Shown: in pieces, positions 6,688 to 14,722 of the stretch | Layout of the letters: every line of letters begins with the position of its first letter | Position numbering within the stretch: position 1 is the stretch's first letter | NCBI GenBank assembly: GCA_946553025.1 | Contig: CAMNRM010000002.1 | Span: forward strand, 62,001 to 126,000 | Source of the DNA: an uncultured Clostridium sp. | GTDB taxonomy: Bacteria > Bacillota > Clostridia > Lachnospirales > Lachnospiraceae | Direction: 5' to 3' | Length of the DNA: 64,000 nt | The notes under the pieces: generated by a model | The model's input: the letters and a program-made list of their open reading frames with translations, nothing else | Told to the model about the DNA's origin: nothing | Database searches by the model: none | Translations under genes and position numbers: made by a program

Positions 6688-7554
6688 TTAACCGCAAATT
6701 CCCAATATGGTGAGAACTACCGACGCCGCAAACATAAAGACCATCGCAGCCACCGGCTTATTTTTCTTGCGCAGGTAAGCAAAGGTTCCCAGGGTCAGAA
6801 GCAGCGGCAGAAGTCCCGGAAGAATCTGATCCAAAACTCCCTGGAGATTAAATGCCGTACCTCCAAAGTCCGCCGTAAAGGTCGTCTTAAAGCTTACATA
6901 CTGCGCGGTCATTGCCCCGGTCATAATCAGACCAAGAACGGAAAATCCCTTGGTAAACGCCTTGATGGCTCCCGACTGCAGGGCCTTGGCTACATAGGTA
7001 TTGCCAAGCTTTAAACCATACTCTGCCCCAAAGTAGCGGATAAGCATGTTGGGGATGTTAAATACCAGGGCGTAGAGGATGGGGCCAAGCCAGGAACCTG
7101 CCTGACAAAAGCCCAGGGCGATACCGGTTGCGATAATCCTTAAAGCGCCCGAATAGATGGAATCGCCGATACCGGCAAAGGGGCCCATAAGCGCCACCTT
7201 GATCGCTTCGATGGAGGAATCATCAAATGGCTTTCCGGCGTCCAGCGCCGCCTTCCTCTCCTTTTCCATGGAGATTACCATGCTGAAGATAAAGGGCGAC
7301 ATTCCCGGTGTGGTGTTAAAGAAATCCTGATGGCGTTTCATGGACGCATAAAATTCGTCGGTTTCCTTCCCGTAAATCTCCTCCAGATAGGGAATCATCG
7401 TCCATCCAAAAGTAGTTCCCTGCTGCTTGGTATAAGAGGTACAGAACATCAGCCACATCGAGCGCCAGAAAACCGAGTGCACCAGCTTCCGCTCCGACGG
7501 GGTAAGCTTTCTCTTTACGGAATCGCTGTCCGCATTGATCACTGCATTAGTCAT
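6688..7554 (-). CDS. Mannose-family PTS EIID component
   Basis: Membrane-embedded EIID subunit of about 288 residues. The start at 7554 is favoured by GAGG about 9 bases upstream and overlaps the end of the EIIC gene by 8 bases, which implies translational coupling. It has the family start TPSERKLVHSVFWRS, the TTPGMSPFIFSMVISMEKE segment and the VALMGPFAGIGDSIYSG motif, followed by hydrophobic C-terminal helices. With EIIC it forms the channel and with EIIA/EIIB it phosphorylates the incoming sugar. The setting with a GH88 hydrolase points to unsaturated glycosaminoglycan disaccharides such as those of hyaluronate or chondroitin. Confidence 0.92.
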   Translation of the reverse strand: MTNAVINADSDSVKRKLTPSERKLVHSVFWRSMWLMFCTSYTKQQGTTFGWTMIPYLEEIYGKETDEFYASMKRHQDFFNTTPGMSPFIFSMVISMEKERKAALDAGKPFDDSSIEAIKVALMGPFAGIGDSIYSGALRIIATGIALGFCQAGSWLGPILYALVFNIPNMLIRYFGAEYGLKLGNTYVAKALQSGAIKAFTKGFSVLGLIMTGAMTAQYVSFKTTFTADFGGTAFNLQGVLDQILPGLLPLLLTLGTFAYLRKKNKPVAAMVFMFAASVVLTILGICG

Positions 7555-8410
7555 TGAAAAAATCCTCGCTTTCATCCATAGTCGTACTTGTCACCGGTGT
7601 GCTGTTTTGCTCCTTGATTTTCCTCAGTTCGCTGAAAATAATCAATGCGGCAATCACAGCGCCGATAAAGGAAATCTGCACCAGGGATAAGATCTTTGTC
7701 GAAGAGGCCGCCACGGTAGCCGCGCCGTCTGCGATAGAAACACCGGTCACATTGCGGTAGAAGAAGAATGCACCCAGGGCAAATCCTAGGAAATAATACG
7801 GACAATTTTCCTTACTCCACAATGACTTCATTAAAAGCGCCATACCAAGAGCCGGAAGCATCGTGGACGCTACGGTCATGGATTTCTGCAGCCATGCCGG
7901 AAGTATCTCCACAAAAGCTTTAACCGCATCCGTACCTACCAGGATACAGATAAAGCCCAACAGGAAATAGCACAGTTCAAATCCGCAGAACTGCATAATC
8001 CACAGCCGCTTAAACCCTTTGATATCCTTATTGCTGATGGTTTTCTCAAACCGCGGAACTAAAGAGGTAACCACGACCTTCATACAGGAATACAAAAGCG
8101 TACCCAGGGCCGCCAGCGGCAGGGCCAAGGTAATCGCCGTAGCCACATCTTTTCCCAGGAGAATGGCAAATGCCGCCCCGAACAGGGAACCCATGGTGAA
8201 ATCCGAAGGCATCACGCCGCCCAGACTCACATTGCCCAAAAACACCAGTTCCAGTTCCGCCGCCAGCATAATCCCTTCCACAGGATGGCCTAACATCGCC
8301 CCCAGGATGGATACGCAGAAGATCGGCCGCTGAAACATGGTATTTGCATACCAGTCAAAAAACTTGGTCATCATTAAAACCAGACCTACAATAATGGCTT
8401 CTTTTAGCAT
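7547..8410 (-). CDS. Mannose-family PTS EIIC component
   Basis: Polytopic membrane permease subunit of 287 residues with about 7-8 hydrophobic stretches. It opens MLKEAIIVGLVLMMTKFFDW and carries the family-typical GVMPSDFTMGSLFGAAFAI segment. GGAGGAAAG lies just before the start. It is located between the EIIB and EIID genes in the usual order. The C-terminal tail is acidic and hydrophilic and overlaps the next gene's start. Confidence 0.92.
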   Translation of the reverse strand: MLKEAIIVGLVLMMTKFFDWYANTMFQRPIFCVSILGAMLGHPVEGIMLAAELELVFLGNVSLGGVMPSDFTMGSLFGAAFAILLGKDVATAITLALPLAALGTLLYSCMKVVVTSLVPRFEKTISNKDIKGFKRLWIMQFCGFELCYFLLGFICILVGTDAVKAFVEILPAWLQKSMTVASTMLPALGMALLMKSLWSKENCPYYFLGFALGAFFFYRNVTGVSIADGAATVAASSTKILSLVQISFIGAVIAALIIFSELRKIKEQNSTPVTSTTMDESEDFFND

Positions 8411-8411
8411 C

Positions 8412-8903
8412 TTACTTTCCTCCCATCATTTTCTGGAAATTTTGTTTTGTGTCACTGGGAAGAGGCTGATGGATGATTTCAATACCAAGATTTCCTATCT
8501 TTTCAATGACTTCCTTATCGTGCTCCGTCAGATACACGGACTCCGCCACCTTGGTTTTTTCGGATAAATTTCCGCCAATCCTTCCGTAGTTGGCTACATT
8601 CAGCACGGGTTTTTCCTCTATCTTTTCCGCCACCTTTAAAAGATCCTCCGGGTTATTGGAAATCACTAAAATCCGCATATCCTTTGCTCTTGGGTCATTG
8701 ATCACCCCTGCCGCCTTGTCGATAGGCAGAATTGCCGCCTTCACTCCTGCCGGTGCCGCCATTTTCAGGGCGCTTACCTGTAGTTCATTGGCTGCAATCG
8801 CATCGCTGGCGACAATAATTCTCTGAATCCTCAGTTCCTTCGACCACATCACCGCTACCTGACCGTGGATTAAACGGTCGTCAACACGCATCATTGTTAT
8901 CAT
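8412..8903 (-). CDS. Mannose-family PTS EIIB component
   Basis: Cytoplasmic 163-residue EIIB domain. The phosphorylated histidine lies in the N-terminal motif RVDDRLIHGQVAVMW (His about position 14). The protein takes phosphate from EIIA and passes it to the sugar moving through EIIC/EIID. The rest matches family length with no fusion. It is encoded just after the GH88 hydrolase gene. Confidence 0.93.
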   Translation of the reverse strand: MITMMRVDDRLIHGQVAVMWSKELRIQRIIVASDAIAANELQVSALKMAAPAGVKAAILPIDKAAGVINDPRAKDMRILVISNNPEDLLKVAEKIEEKPVLNVANYGRIGGNLSEKTKVAESVYLTEHDKEVIEKIGNLGIEIIHQPLPSDTKQNFQKMMGGK

Positions 8904-8949
8904 TTATCTTTCCTCCTTTATTTTTTTCAGAACACCCCTGCTCTGCAGA

Positions 8950-10086
8950 CTACCAAAGCAAAATATCTTTATCCAAAAGACGAAGCACCGCTTCCACCAG
9001 ATAATAATCCCCATAGATAATCGGCACATGGCGGTCATGTTCTGTAGCATAGGAACCGGAGCCCATAGCCAGAATGGAATCTTCATCCGGGTTCCAGTTG
9101 CAGTACCTTTCATCCGCTGCCTGTAAAAGCTTTAAGGCCGCATCGGTGTAAAACTCCTTTTCCAGTTCGGGAACATGCTCCGCAATCTCTAAAAGTCCGC
9201 ACGCCGCGCACATCCCGGCGGTAGTGTCCCAGTAGACCGGCTCCTTCGGTGCCCGAAAATCCACCAGCGGGATTCCCCCGGTGCGATCCGTCTGGGCAAT
9301 AAAGTAATGCGCCACTTTCTTTGCCGTGTCCAGATATTCCTGTTTTCCCGTATGGCGGTAGGCCAGGGCGTAGCCGTAGATGGCCCAGGTCTGCCCTCTC
9401 GACCAGGAAGATCCGCTTGCGTACCCCTGACCTGCAGGCGTGTCAAGAAGTTCTCCCGTTTCCGGGTCAAGCACGATAACATGGTTGCAGGAACCGTCCG
9501 TCCGCACCGTATATTTCATCAGAGTATCCGCATGATCCTCCGCCACAAAGCCAAACCTTGGATCGCCTAAAACTTCCTTTGCCCAGAACAAAAGCGGAAT
9601 GTTCATCATACTGTCCACGATAACCCACCCGGATCGATCACGGTTCCAGGAACGGATAAACTTCCCTCTGGGATTATATCGTCCTGCCAGCAGATGGGCC
9701 GCATGAAGCCCCCTTGCCTTCGACCGCTCATTTCCCGTAATCCGGTAATCGGCTACCGCGCTGTGCAGCCACATAAAACCCACATCATGGTGAAGCCCCG
9801 TGTAGATATCGAATGCCTTATCTAACTTTTCCTCCACCTCCCGGGCCGTATCCGCGTACATTTCTTCCCCCATAGCGTGATACATCTGCCAGAGCATCCC
9901 CGGCCAGAACCCGTTCGTCCACCAGATAATATCGGTTTCGGCCTTGTCCTCCTCATAGACGCCGTTTCGGGCAATATAAGGAATCTTACTCCCCACCCGG
10001 AGGCATTCCGCCTTTAATTTCTTTTGTATTTTTGCATAAGTTTCTTCCGCCCAGATACGCTCCCCGTCCTTTAACGGATATCTCAT
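8950..10086 (-). CDS. ugl: GH88 unsaturated glucuronyl hydrolase
   Basis: Cytoplasmic glycosidase of 378 residues that removes the unsaturated uronic acid from the non-reducing end of lyase-generated glycosaminoglycan disaccharides. It folds as an alpha6/alpha6 barrel. Two aspartates sit where the catalytic pair is expected: Asp101 in HHDVGFMW and Asp158 in WVIVDSMMN. The barrel motif SSWSRGQTWAIYGYALAYR is also present. There is no signal peptide, consistent with hydrolysis after PTS import. Gene order EIIA-GH88-EIIB-EIIC-EIID matches the streptococcal hyaluronate operon. A rhamnogalacturonyl hydrolase (GH105) is less likely given the PTS and DhuI/DhuD partners. Confidence 0.9.
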   Translation of the reverse strand: MRYPLKDGERIWAEETYAKIQKKLKAECLRVGSKIPYIARNGVYEEDKAETDIIWWTNGFWPGMLWQMYHAMGEEMYADTAREVEEKLDKAFDIYTGLHHDVGFMWLHSAVADYRITGNERSKARGLHAAHLLAGRYNPRGKFIRSWNRDRSGWVIVDSMMNIPLLFWAKEVLGDPRFGFVAEDHADTLMKYTVRTDGSCNHVIVLDPETGELLDTPAGQGYASGSSWSRGQTWAIYGYALAYRHTGKQEYLDTAKKVAHYFIAQTDRTGGIPLVDFRAPKEPVYWDTTAGMCAACGLLEIAEHVPELEKEFYTDAALKLLQAADERYCNWNPDEDSILAMGSGSYATEHDRHVPIIYGDYYLVEAVLRLLDKDILLW

Positions 10087-10124
10087 AAACTCCCCTCCTC
10101 ATATATGATTTACAAAGATAAAAC

Positions 10125-10541
10125 TTAGAAGAAATCTTCCTCACTGTCTTCCGTTTTTTCCAGAAGTACCCGGTGATTCATGTCCTTGGCTTCCAAAATT
10201 TTAGCATCAATTTCTTCATCGCTGAGTGCCCCAGGGCTTAAAATTAAACTGATAACCAGGCCCATATTCATCCCTGCGATTAACTTTATATTGGGATAGC
10301 CGGTTAATGTCGTCATGCCGTTGCACACGCTTCCGCCAAGCAAATCCGCCACCACGATATACTGGGTGTCCGGGTTTTCTTTAAGCTGCCTTTCCACCTC
10401 GTCCACCATGGGCTGATAATGTTCCCCCGGCAGCATTCCCATACAGGAAACATCAGGATTTTCTCCCACAATCATCTGCACCGAATGCAGCATTCCCGCC
10501 GACAGCTTTCCATGCGACACCAAGATTATTTTTTTGTTCAT
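10125..10541 (-). CDS. Mannose-family PTS EIIA component
   Basis: Cytoplasmic 138-residue EIIA domain. The phospho-acceptor is His10 in ILVSHGKLSAGM. The VVADLLGGSVCNGM motif near residue 70 is also typical. It accepts phosphate from HPr and passes it to EIIB. The C-terminus is a short acidic tail. It is upstream of the GH88 gene in the operon. Confidence 0.93.
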   Translation of the reverse strand: MNKKIILVSHGKLSAGMLHSVQMIVGENPDVSCMGMLPGEHYQPMVDEVERQLKENPDTQYIVVADLLGGSVCNGMTTLTGYPNIKLIAGMNMGLVISLILSPGALSDEEIDAKILEAKDMNHRVLLEKTEDSEEDFF

Positions 10542-10628
10542 CTTCCCTCTCCTTTTCCTGATTTTGCAGTTTTTAAACTTACCATTCTTCCATTCTTCAC
10601 TTGCTTCCGGTCAGCCGAATCGGCACTC

Positions 10629-11456
10629 TTAAAAACCATCCGGCTTCCCCAGAACCCATGTGCGGATTCCGTAAGCCACGCCGTTTTCCTTATTGCTTGC
10701 CGTGACAAAATCCGCTCTGGTCTTTAAATCCATCTCTGCATTTGCCATGGCAATACCCAAACCGGCCCGTTCAATCATCTCGCGGTCGTTCTCATTATCG
10801 CCAAAGCAGACACAGCTTTCCGCCGAAATCCCCAGATGCTTTAAGAGTTTTTCGATACCTGTCCACTTTGACTGACCATAAGAAAAGATATCCAGATAAT
10901 TTACATCCGACTTGGCTACCTGCGCTTTTACAGTATCCAAAATCCGTTCCCGAATCATCTCCAGGCGGTTCGGATCATCCTCCCGGATACTGATTTTTAC
11001 GATGGTATGACCATTTTTTACCTTTTCCATCAGGGTTTTTGCCGTTTCTGGATGATAAGTTTTTAACCATGCAGGATTTCCCTGAAGGCGTCTGCGGGCG
11101 GCGGCCTCATCTTCATTTACCGCCAGGGTTCCTTCTCCATCATTAAAGAACCCGATTACCTTCATTTCCTCGACTATGTCAACAACCTGTTCCACCACCT
11201 CAGGATTCATCCCGGCGCGGTAAATTTCCTTTCCGTGGCACACCACCATACCGCCGTTTAAGGCTGCGACACTGCCGGTAATCTTCATCTCTTTCAGGTA
11301 TTCCCCTGCTGACTCTGCCCCTCTTCCTGATGCAATGCAGATCTCCATTCCTGCCTCCCATGCCTGGTAAAGCGCCGCGGCATTTTCCGCCGGAAGCTGC
11401 TTTTTATCATTCAGAAGCGTTCCGTCCAGATCCACACATAACAGCTGATATTCCAC
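10629..11456 (-). CDS. Cof-type HAD hydrolase (sugar-phosphate phosphatase)
   Basis: A 275-residue HAD-superfamily phosphatase with a C2-type cap. The GTG at 11456 is preferred because GGAGGAAAG precedes it and the next residues are the family start EYQLLCVDLDGTLL. Motif I is DLDGTLLND, motif II IASGRG, and the late motif FGDNENDREM. Cof-type enzymes dephosphorylate sugar phosphates or cofactors in the cytoplasm. It is the first gene of the PTS operon, about 90 bases before the EIIA gene, so it may relieve accumulation of a phosphorylated amino sugar; the substrate is unknown. Confidence 0.85.
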   Translation of the reverse strand: MEYQLLCVDLDGTLLNDKKQLPAENAAALYQAWEAGMEICIASGRGAESAGEYLKEMKITGSVAALNGGMVVCHGKEIYRAGMNPEVVEQVVDIVEEMKVIGFFNDGEGTLAVNEDEAAARRRLQGNPAWLKTYHPETAKTLMEKVKNGHTIVKISIREDDPNRLEMIRERILDTVKAQVAKSDVNYLDIFSYGQSKWTGIEKLLKHLGISAESCVCFGDNENDREMIERAGLGIAMANAEMDLKTRADFVTASNKENGVAYGIRTWVLGKPDGF

Positions 11457-11591
11457 TGACTTTCCTCCTTGCCTTGTTGCTGATGGATACAGGTTATCAT
11501 GCTTTTGCCGATGACACAATCCGACAGAGAGAATGCCTGAAAAACCCTCCTGTTTTTATAAAATTTCCGCTCTTTTCCCTTTTATTTCCAC

Positions 11592-11628
11592 AAAAAAATC
11601 CGGACGAATCCTAATAAATTCCTCCGGA
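11592..11628 (-). terminator. Rho-independent terminator after the sensor kinase operon
   Basis: On the minus strand TCCGGAGGAAT pairs with ATTCGTCCGGA (one mismatch), followed by seven Ts. It separates the GH43/two-component operon from the PTS operon, which therefore needs its own promoter in 11457-11591; no convincing one was seen. Confidence 0.75.
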
Positions 11629-11660
11629 AATGCTTAACATTTTATCCTTTTTCTAATGGT

Positions 11661-13433
11661 CTATAATATTTGATTAGATAGTTTCTTACGCTCCCCCTCG
11701 ATAAAGGGCAGGTGGTAAATCACCACCGTTCCCACATCCTTTTCGCTGAATATTTCCATGCCATAATCCGGCCCGAAATTCTTTTTAATCCGGTCATAGG
11801 CATTTTTCAGCCCTACATGGTGCCAGCCGTCCTCTTTTAGCTCTCCCATACTTTCTGTTTCCAGAGAGTCCCGCAGCTGCAAAAGCGTTTCCTCGTCCAT
11901 CCCCACGCCGTTATCCATCACCGTGATCTCCAGCCCGTTTTCGGTCTTTAATGCCTCAATCCGCACCGTCCCGCCCTCTTTTTTCTGACGCAGGCCGTGG
12001 CGGACGGCATTTTCCACGATGGGCTGCAGGCTCAGCTTAATGATCGGACATTCCTCTGCCTCCGGGGAAATATCCAGTTCCAGGGAAATCTTATTTTCAT
12101 AGCGCACCCGCATAATCACAAAATACTCGCGGATGTTGTCAATCTCACAGCGTAGGGGAACCCGGTCGCTGTTATAGCCAATCAGGTATTTTAACTGCCG
12201 GGATAAGCTTTCCACCATCTGGGCCGTCTGGTTATCCTCGTGCTCTAATGCCATCATGCGGATAACATCCAGGGTATTGTAAAGATAATGCGGCTTAATC
12301 TGTGATTTTAACGCATCCAGTTCGGCTTCCCTCTGCCGGATCTCTGCCATGTAAACCCGCCGGATATATTCCTCAAGTTCCTGCGCCATATGATTTAAGC
12401 CTTCGCCCAGAAGCCCCAGTTCATCCTCCCTCTCCACACACACCCTGGTTTTAAGGTTTCCCTGCTGAATGGCAGCCATGCCCTCCTTTAATTCTTCCAC
12501 CGGACGGCGAAATCTTCCCAGAAAATACCGGTACAGCATAATCAATACAAAAAAGCTTGCCCCGATAAACCAAAGAACAACTTTGCGGGTCTGATAAAGA
12601 TTTCGCATCAAAGTTCTGCGGGGCGTTTCAAGCACGGCCTTCCAGCCGCAGCCGGAAATCTCCTCCTCAACCCGGTAATTCTCCTTATCCTTACCTATTT
12701 CCCATAATTTTCCAATTTCATCTTCCCGGGTACTGTAAATACACAGGCTGGAACTCTCCGTCAGCCGCAGTATTCCCTGCTGTTTCTGATCCATCTCCTC
12801 CACCACCGACGAAAGCTTGGTCAGCTTAACATCCACGTACAGCCTGCCCAGTACATCATCAAGGGTTTCCATTCCCGACACATCCCGGTAAGGACGGGAG
12901 AACGTAATCACCAGATTTTTCGACTGCGGGAAATAATCATCCAGATGCGTTGCTCCCACGGACAATCCTGTCCCTTCAAGTTCCATCTGCACGATTTTTT
13001 CCCGCAGAGCTTTTTCATCCAGCACTTTCTGGGCATTGGAAGTAGCATAATAAATCTGTCCCAGCTCGTCCACAAAATATACACTGACAAGCTTGCTGTC
13101 CCGCTCCAGAATATCCTTCATCAGTCCGTTCAGCTTCTGCTTCTTCCTGCTTTTCGGTTCCCGCTTATCCTTTAAGAGTTCCCAAAGCCACCTCCCGTCC
13201 TCCACAGGAATATCGTACATCAGTTTTGTCAGGTTGTCACATTCCTGTTCCATCTCCTTGATATTATTGCAGGTATAGGCAAGCATACGGGCCATGTCCT
13301 TTAACATCACCTGTTCCAGATTGCGGCTGAACTGACCGTACAGCACCACCCCGGCGATAAACAAAGGAAACAGTCCCAAGAGCAGAAACGCCATGGTAAG
13401 CTGGAAAAATATGCTTTTTCTTCCCCTGATCAT
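11661..13433 (-). CDS. YesM-type sensor histidine kinase
   Basis: Membrane sensor kinase of 590 residues. A first membrane helix (about residues 9-29) is followed by an extracellular sensor of about 260 residues, a second helix (about 287-307, VVLWFIGASFFVLIMLY), a HAMP linker, a His_kinase domain with PHYLYNTLD containing the phospho-histidine, and a C-terminal ATPase domain with VENAVRHG (N box) and MDNGVGMD (G1 box). YesM kinases sense carbohydrates and partner with AraC-type regulators, here the protein at 14723-16309. The gene overlaps the end of the preceding lipoprotein gene by 4 bases (ATGA), so the two are coupled. Confidence 0.93.
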   Translation of the reverse strand: MIRGRKSIFFQLTMAFLLLGLFPLFIAGVVLYGQFSRNLEQVMLKDMARMLAYTCNNIKEMEQECDNLTKLMYDIPVEDGRWLWELLKDKREPKSRKKQKLNGLMKDILERDSKLVSVYFVDELGQIYYATSNAQKVLDEKALREKIVQMELEGTGLSVGATHLDDYFPQSKNLVITFSRPYRDVSGMETLDDVLGRLYVDVKLTKLSSVVEEMDQKQQGILRLTESSSLCIYSTREDEIGKLWEIGKDKENYRVEEEISGCGWKAVLETPRRTLMRNLYQTRKVVLWFIGASFFVLIMLYRYFLGRFRRPVEELKEGMAAIQQGNLKTRVCVEREDELGLLGEGLNHMAQELEEYIRRVYMAEIRQREAELDALKSQIKPHYLYNTLDVIRMMALEHEDNQTAQMVESLSRQLKYLIGYNSDRVPLRCEIDNIREYFVIMRVRYENKISLELDISPEAEECPIIKLSLQPIVENAVRHGLRQKKEGGTVRIEALKTENGLEITVMDNGVGMDEETLLQLRDSLETESMGELKEDGWHHVGLKNAYDRIKKNFGPDYGMEIFSEKDVGTVVIYHLPFIEGERKKLSNQIL

Positions 13434-14710
13434 TTTTTACTCCCTTCCTGCCCATCCGCCTGCTTTTTCCATCGGTTTTCCAGTTCTTCTGCGATTTCTT
13501 CCAGCCCGCTATCCCCCCATAATGCCTCCTGTAAACACTGGGCATAAAAGCTTCGGAAGCCATCCGGTGTTTCCTCATCTCCCACAAACCTGCTGCAAAA
13601 AATCACATCCCTCTCTCCTGCCTGCTGCACCGTTTTCTGCGCCATCGTTTCCTGATCCCTTACCGGACGCACCGTAACGGAATTTCCATTCATCCGTGTA
13701 AGAATATGTTCATAAATTCCCTCAGAATAAAAAAACTTCAAAAACTCTGCGGCTGCCTCAAAACGCTTCTCATCTTCCTTACACTGTGCACTGATGCCCC
13801 AGGTTACCGAATCGTCCACCATAGCCCGCACCCGCCCGTCCCTGCCCGGAAGATAGAAAAAGCCCAGATCCATCTGGGGATTTAAGGCCGTCACCTGATC
13901 CATGATCCAGGGGCCGCTGTAGAGCATGGCTGCATTTCCCGAAGCCAGCTCCTGGATGGTCTGGCTGTCCGAAATACTAAAAAAGCGGTCATCAATATAG
14001 CCCTTACGGTTAAGGCTGCGAAAATCTGCCAGCATCGTTACAACCCTCTCCCGCTCCCAGCGGCTCTCGTTATTTTCATCAAGAAGATAGTTTTGATACA
14101 GATAATTTCCCCAGAAACCCATGTGCCAGATATCCGTGCCGCCAACCGCTACAGGATTGACGCCGTTTCTGTGTATCGAATCACAGACGGCAAGAAAATC
14201 CTCATAATTTTGGGGAATTGAAAGTCCCAGACGGTCAAACAGCTCCCGATTATAGACAATTCCCTGCGTCGTCGTATAGCGGGGAATGGCATAGCACAGT
14301 TCATGTTCATCGACTCCGTCAATCAAATCGGTCAGGCTCCCCGGCAGAGGTGCCAGATACCCGGCATCCGAAAACTGCACCGCCTCCCGCAGCTCCACCA
14401 CATCGTAAAACTCATCCTGGGCAATCAGGACCTTCAGCCGATCCGTAAAACTCTGTCCCGGCACGTCCGCCGGAGCCGTCAGCGTCACCTGAATCTGCGG
14501 ATATTTTTTCATAAATTCTTCCGCCACCCACTCCATGCTGCCTATCCAGCGGATATCCCCGGAGGAATAAACCACCCGAAGTCCAATCGGCTCGCCCCCG
14601 TCCTCTTCTCCCCCGGTCTGTGCCCCCGGCAGCAAACCGCAGGCGGAAATGAAGAGGGTAAGCCCAAGCCAAAGAAAAAAAGCTGTCACCGTAACCCGTC
14701 CTGCCTTCAT
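13430..14710 (-). CDS. Family-1 extracellular solute-binding lipoprotein, likely sensory partner of the kinase
   Basis: Secreted lipoprotein of 426 residues with a signal helix ending in the lipobox FISAC. The mature part has the cluster D sugar-binding fold: EEFMKKYPQIQVTLTAPAD near the start, QGIVYNRELFDRLGL in the hinge and AMLYSGPWIMDQV later. No permease or ATPase gene is nearby. It lies between the response regulator and kinase genes in one operon. Binding proteins placed like this can present ligand to the kinase or detect it for an unlinked transporter; the first is favoured by the 4-base overlap with the kinase gene. Confidence 0.88.
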   Translation of the reverse strand: MKAGRVTVTAFFLWLGLTLFISACGLLPGAQTGGEEDGGEPIGLRVVYSSGDIRWIGSMEWVAEEFMKKYPQIQVTLTAPADVPGQSFTDRLKVLIAQDEFYDVVELREAVQFSDAGYLAPLPGSLTDLIDGVDEHELCYAIPRYTTTQGIVYNRELFDRLGLSIPQNYEDFLAVCDSIHRNGVNPVAVGGTDIWHMGFWGNYLYQNYLLDENNESRWERERVVTMLADFRSLNRKGYIDDRFFSISDSQTIQELASGNAAMLYSGPWIMDQVTALNPQMDLGFFYLPGRDGRVRAMVDDSVTWGISAQCKEDEKRFEAAAEFLKFFYSEGIYEHILTRMNGNSVTVRPVRDQETMAQKTVQQAGERDVIFCSRFVGDEETPDGFRSFYAQCLQEALWGDSGLEEIAEELENRWKKQADGQEGSKK

Positions 14711-14722
14711 CTGCCCTTCCCC

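Noticed and set aside
11457..11591. Promoter for the PTS operon (TTGTGT near the start of the HAD gene)
   Set aside because: The hexamers are poor and the spacer is too short; an own promoter is expected but could not be located.
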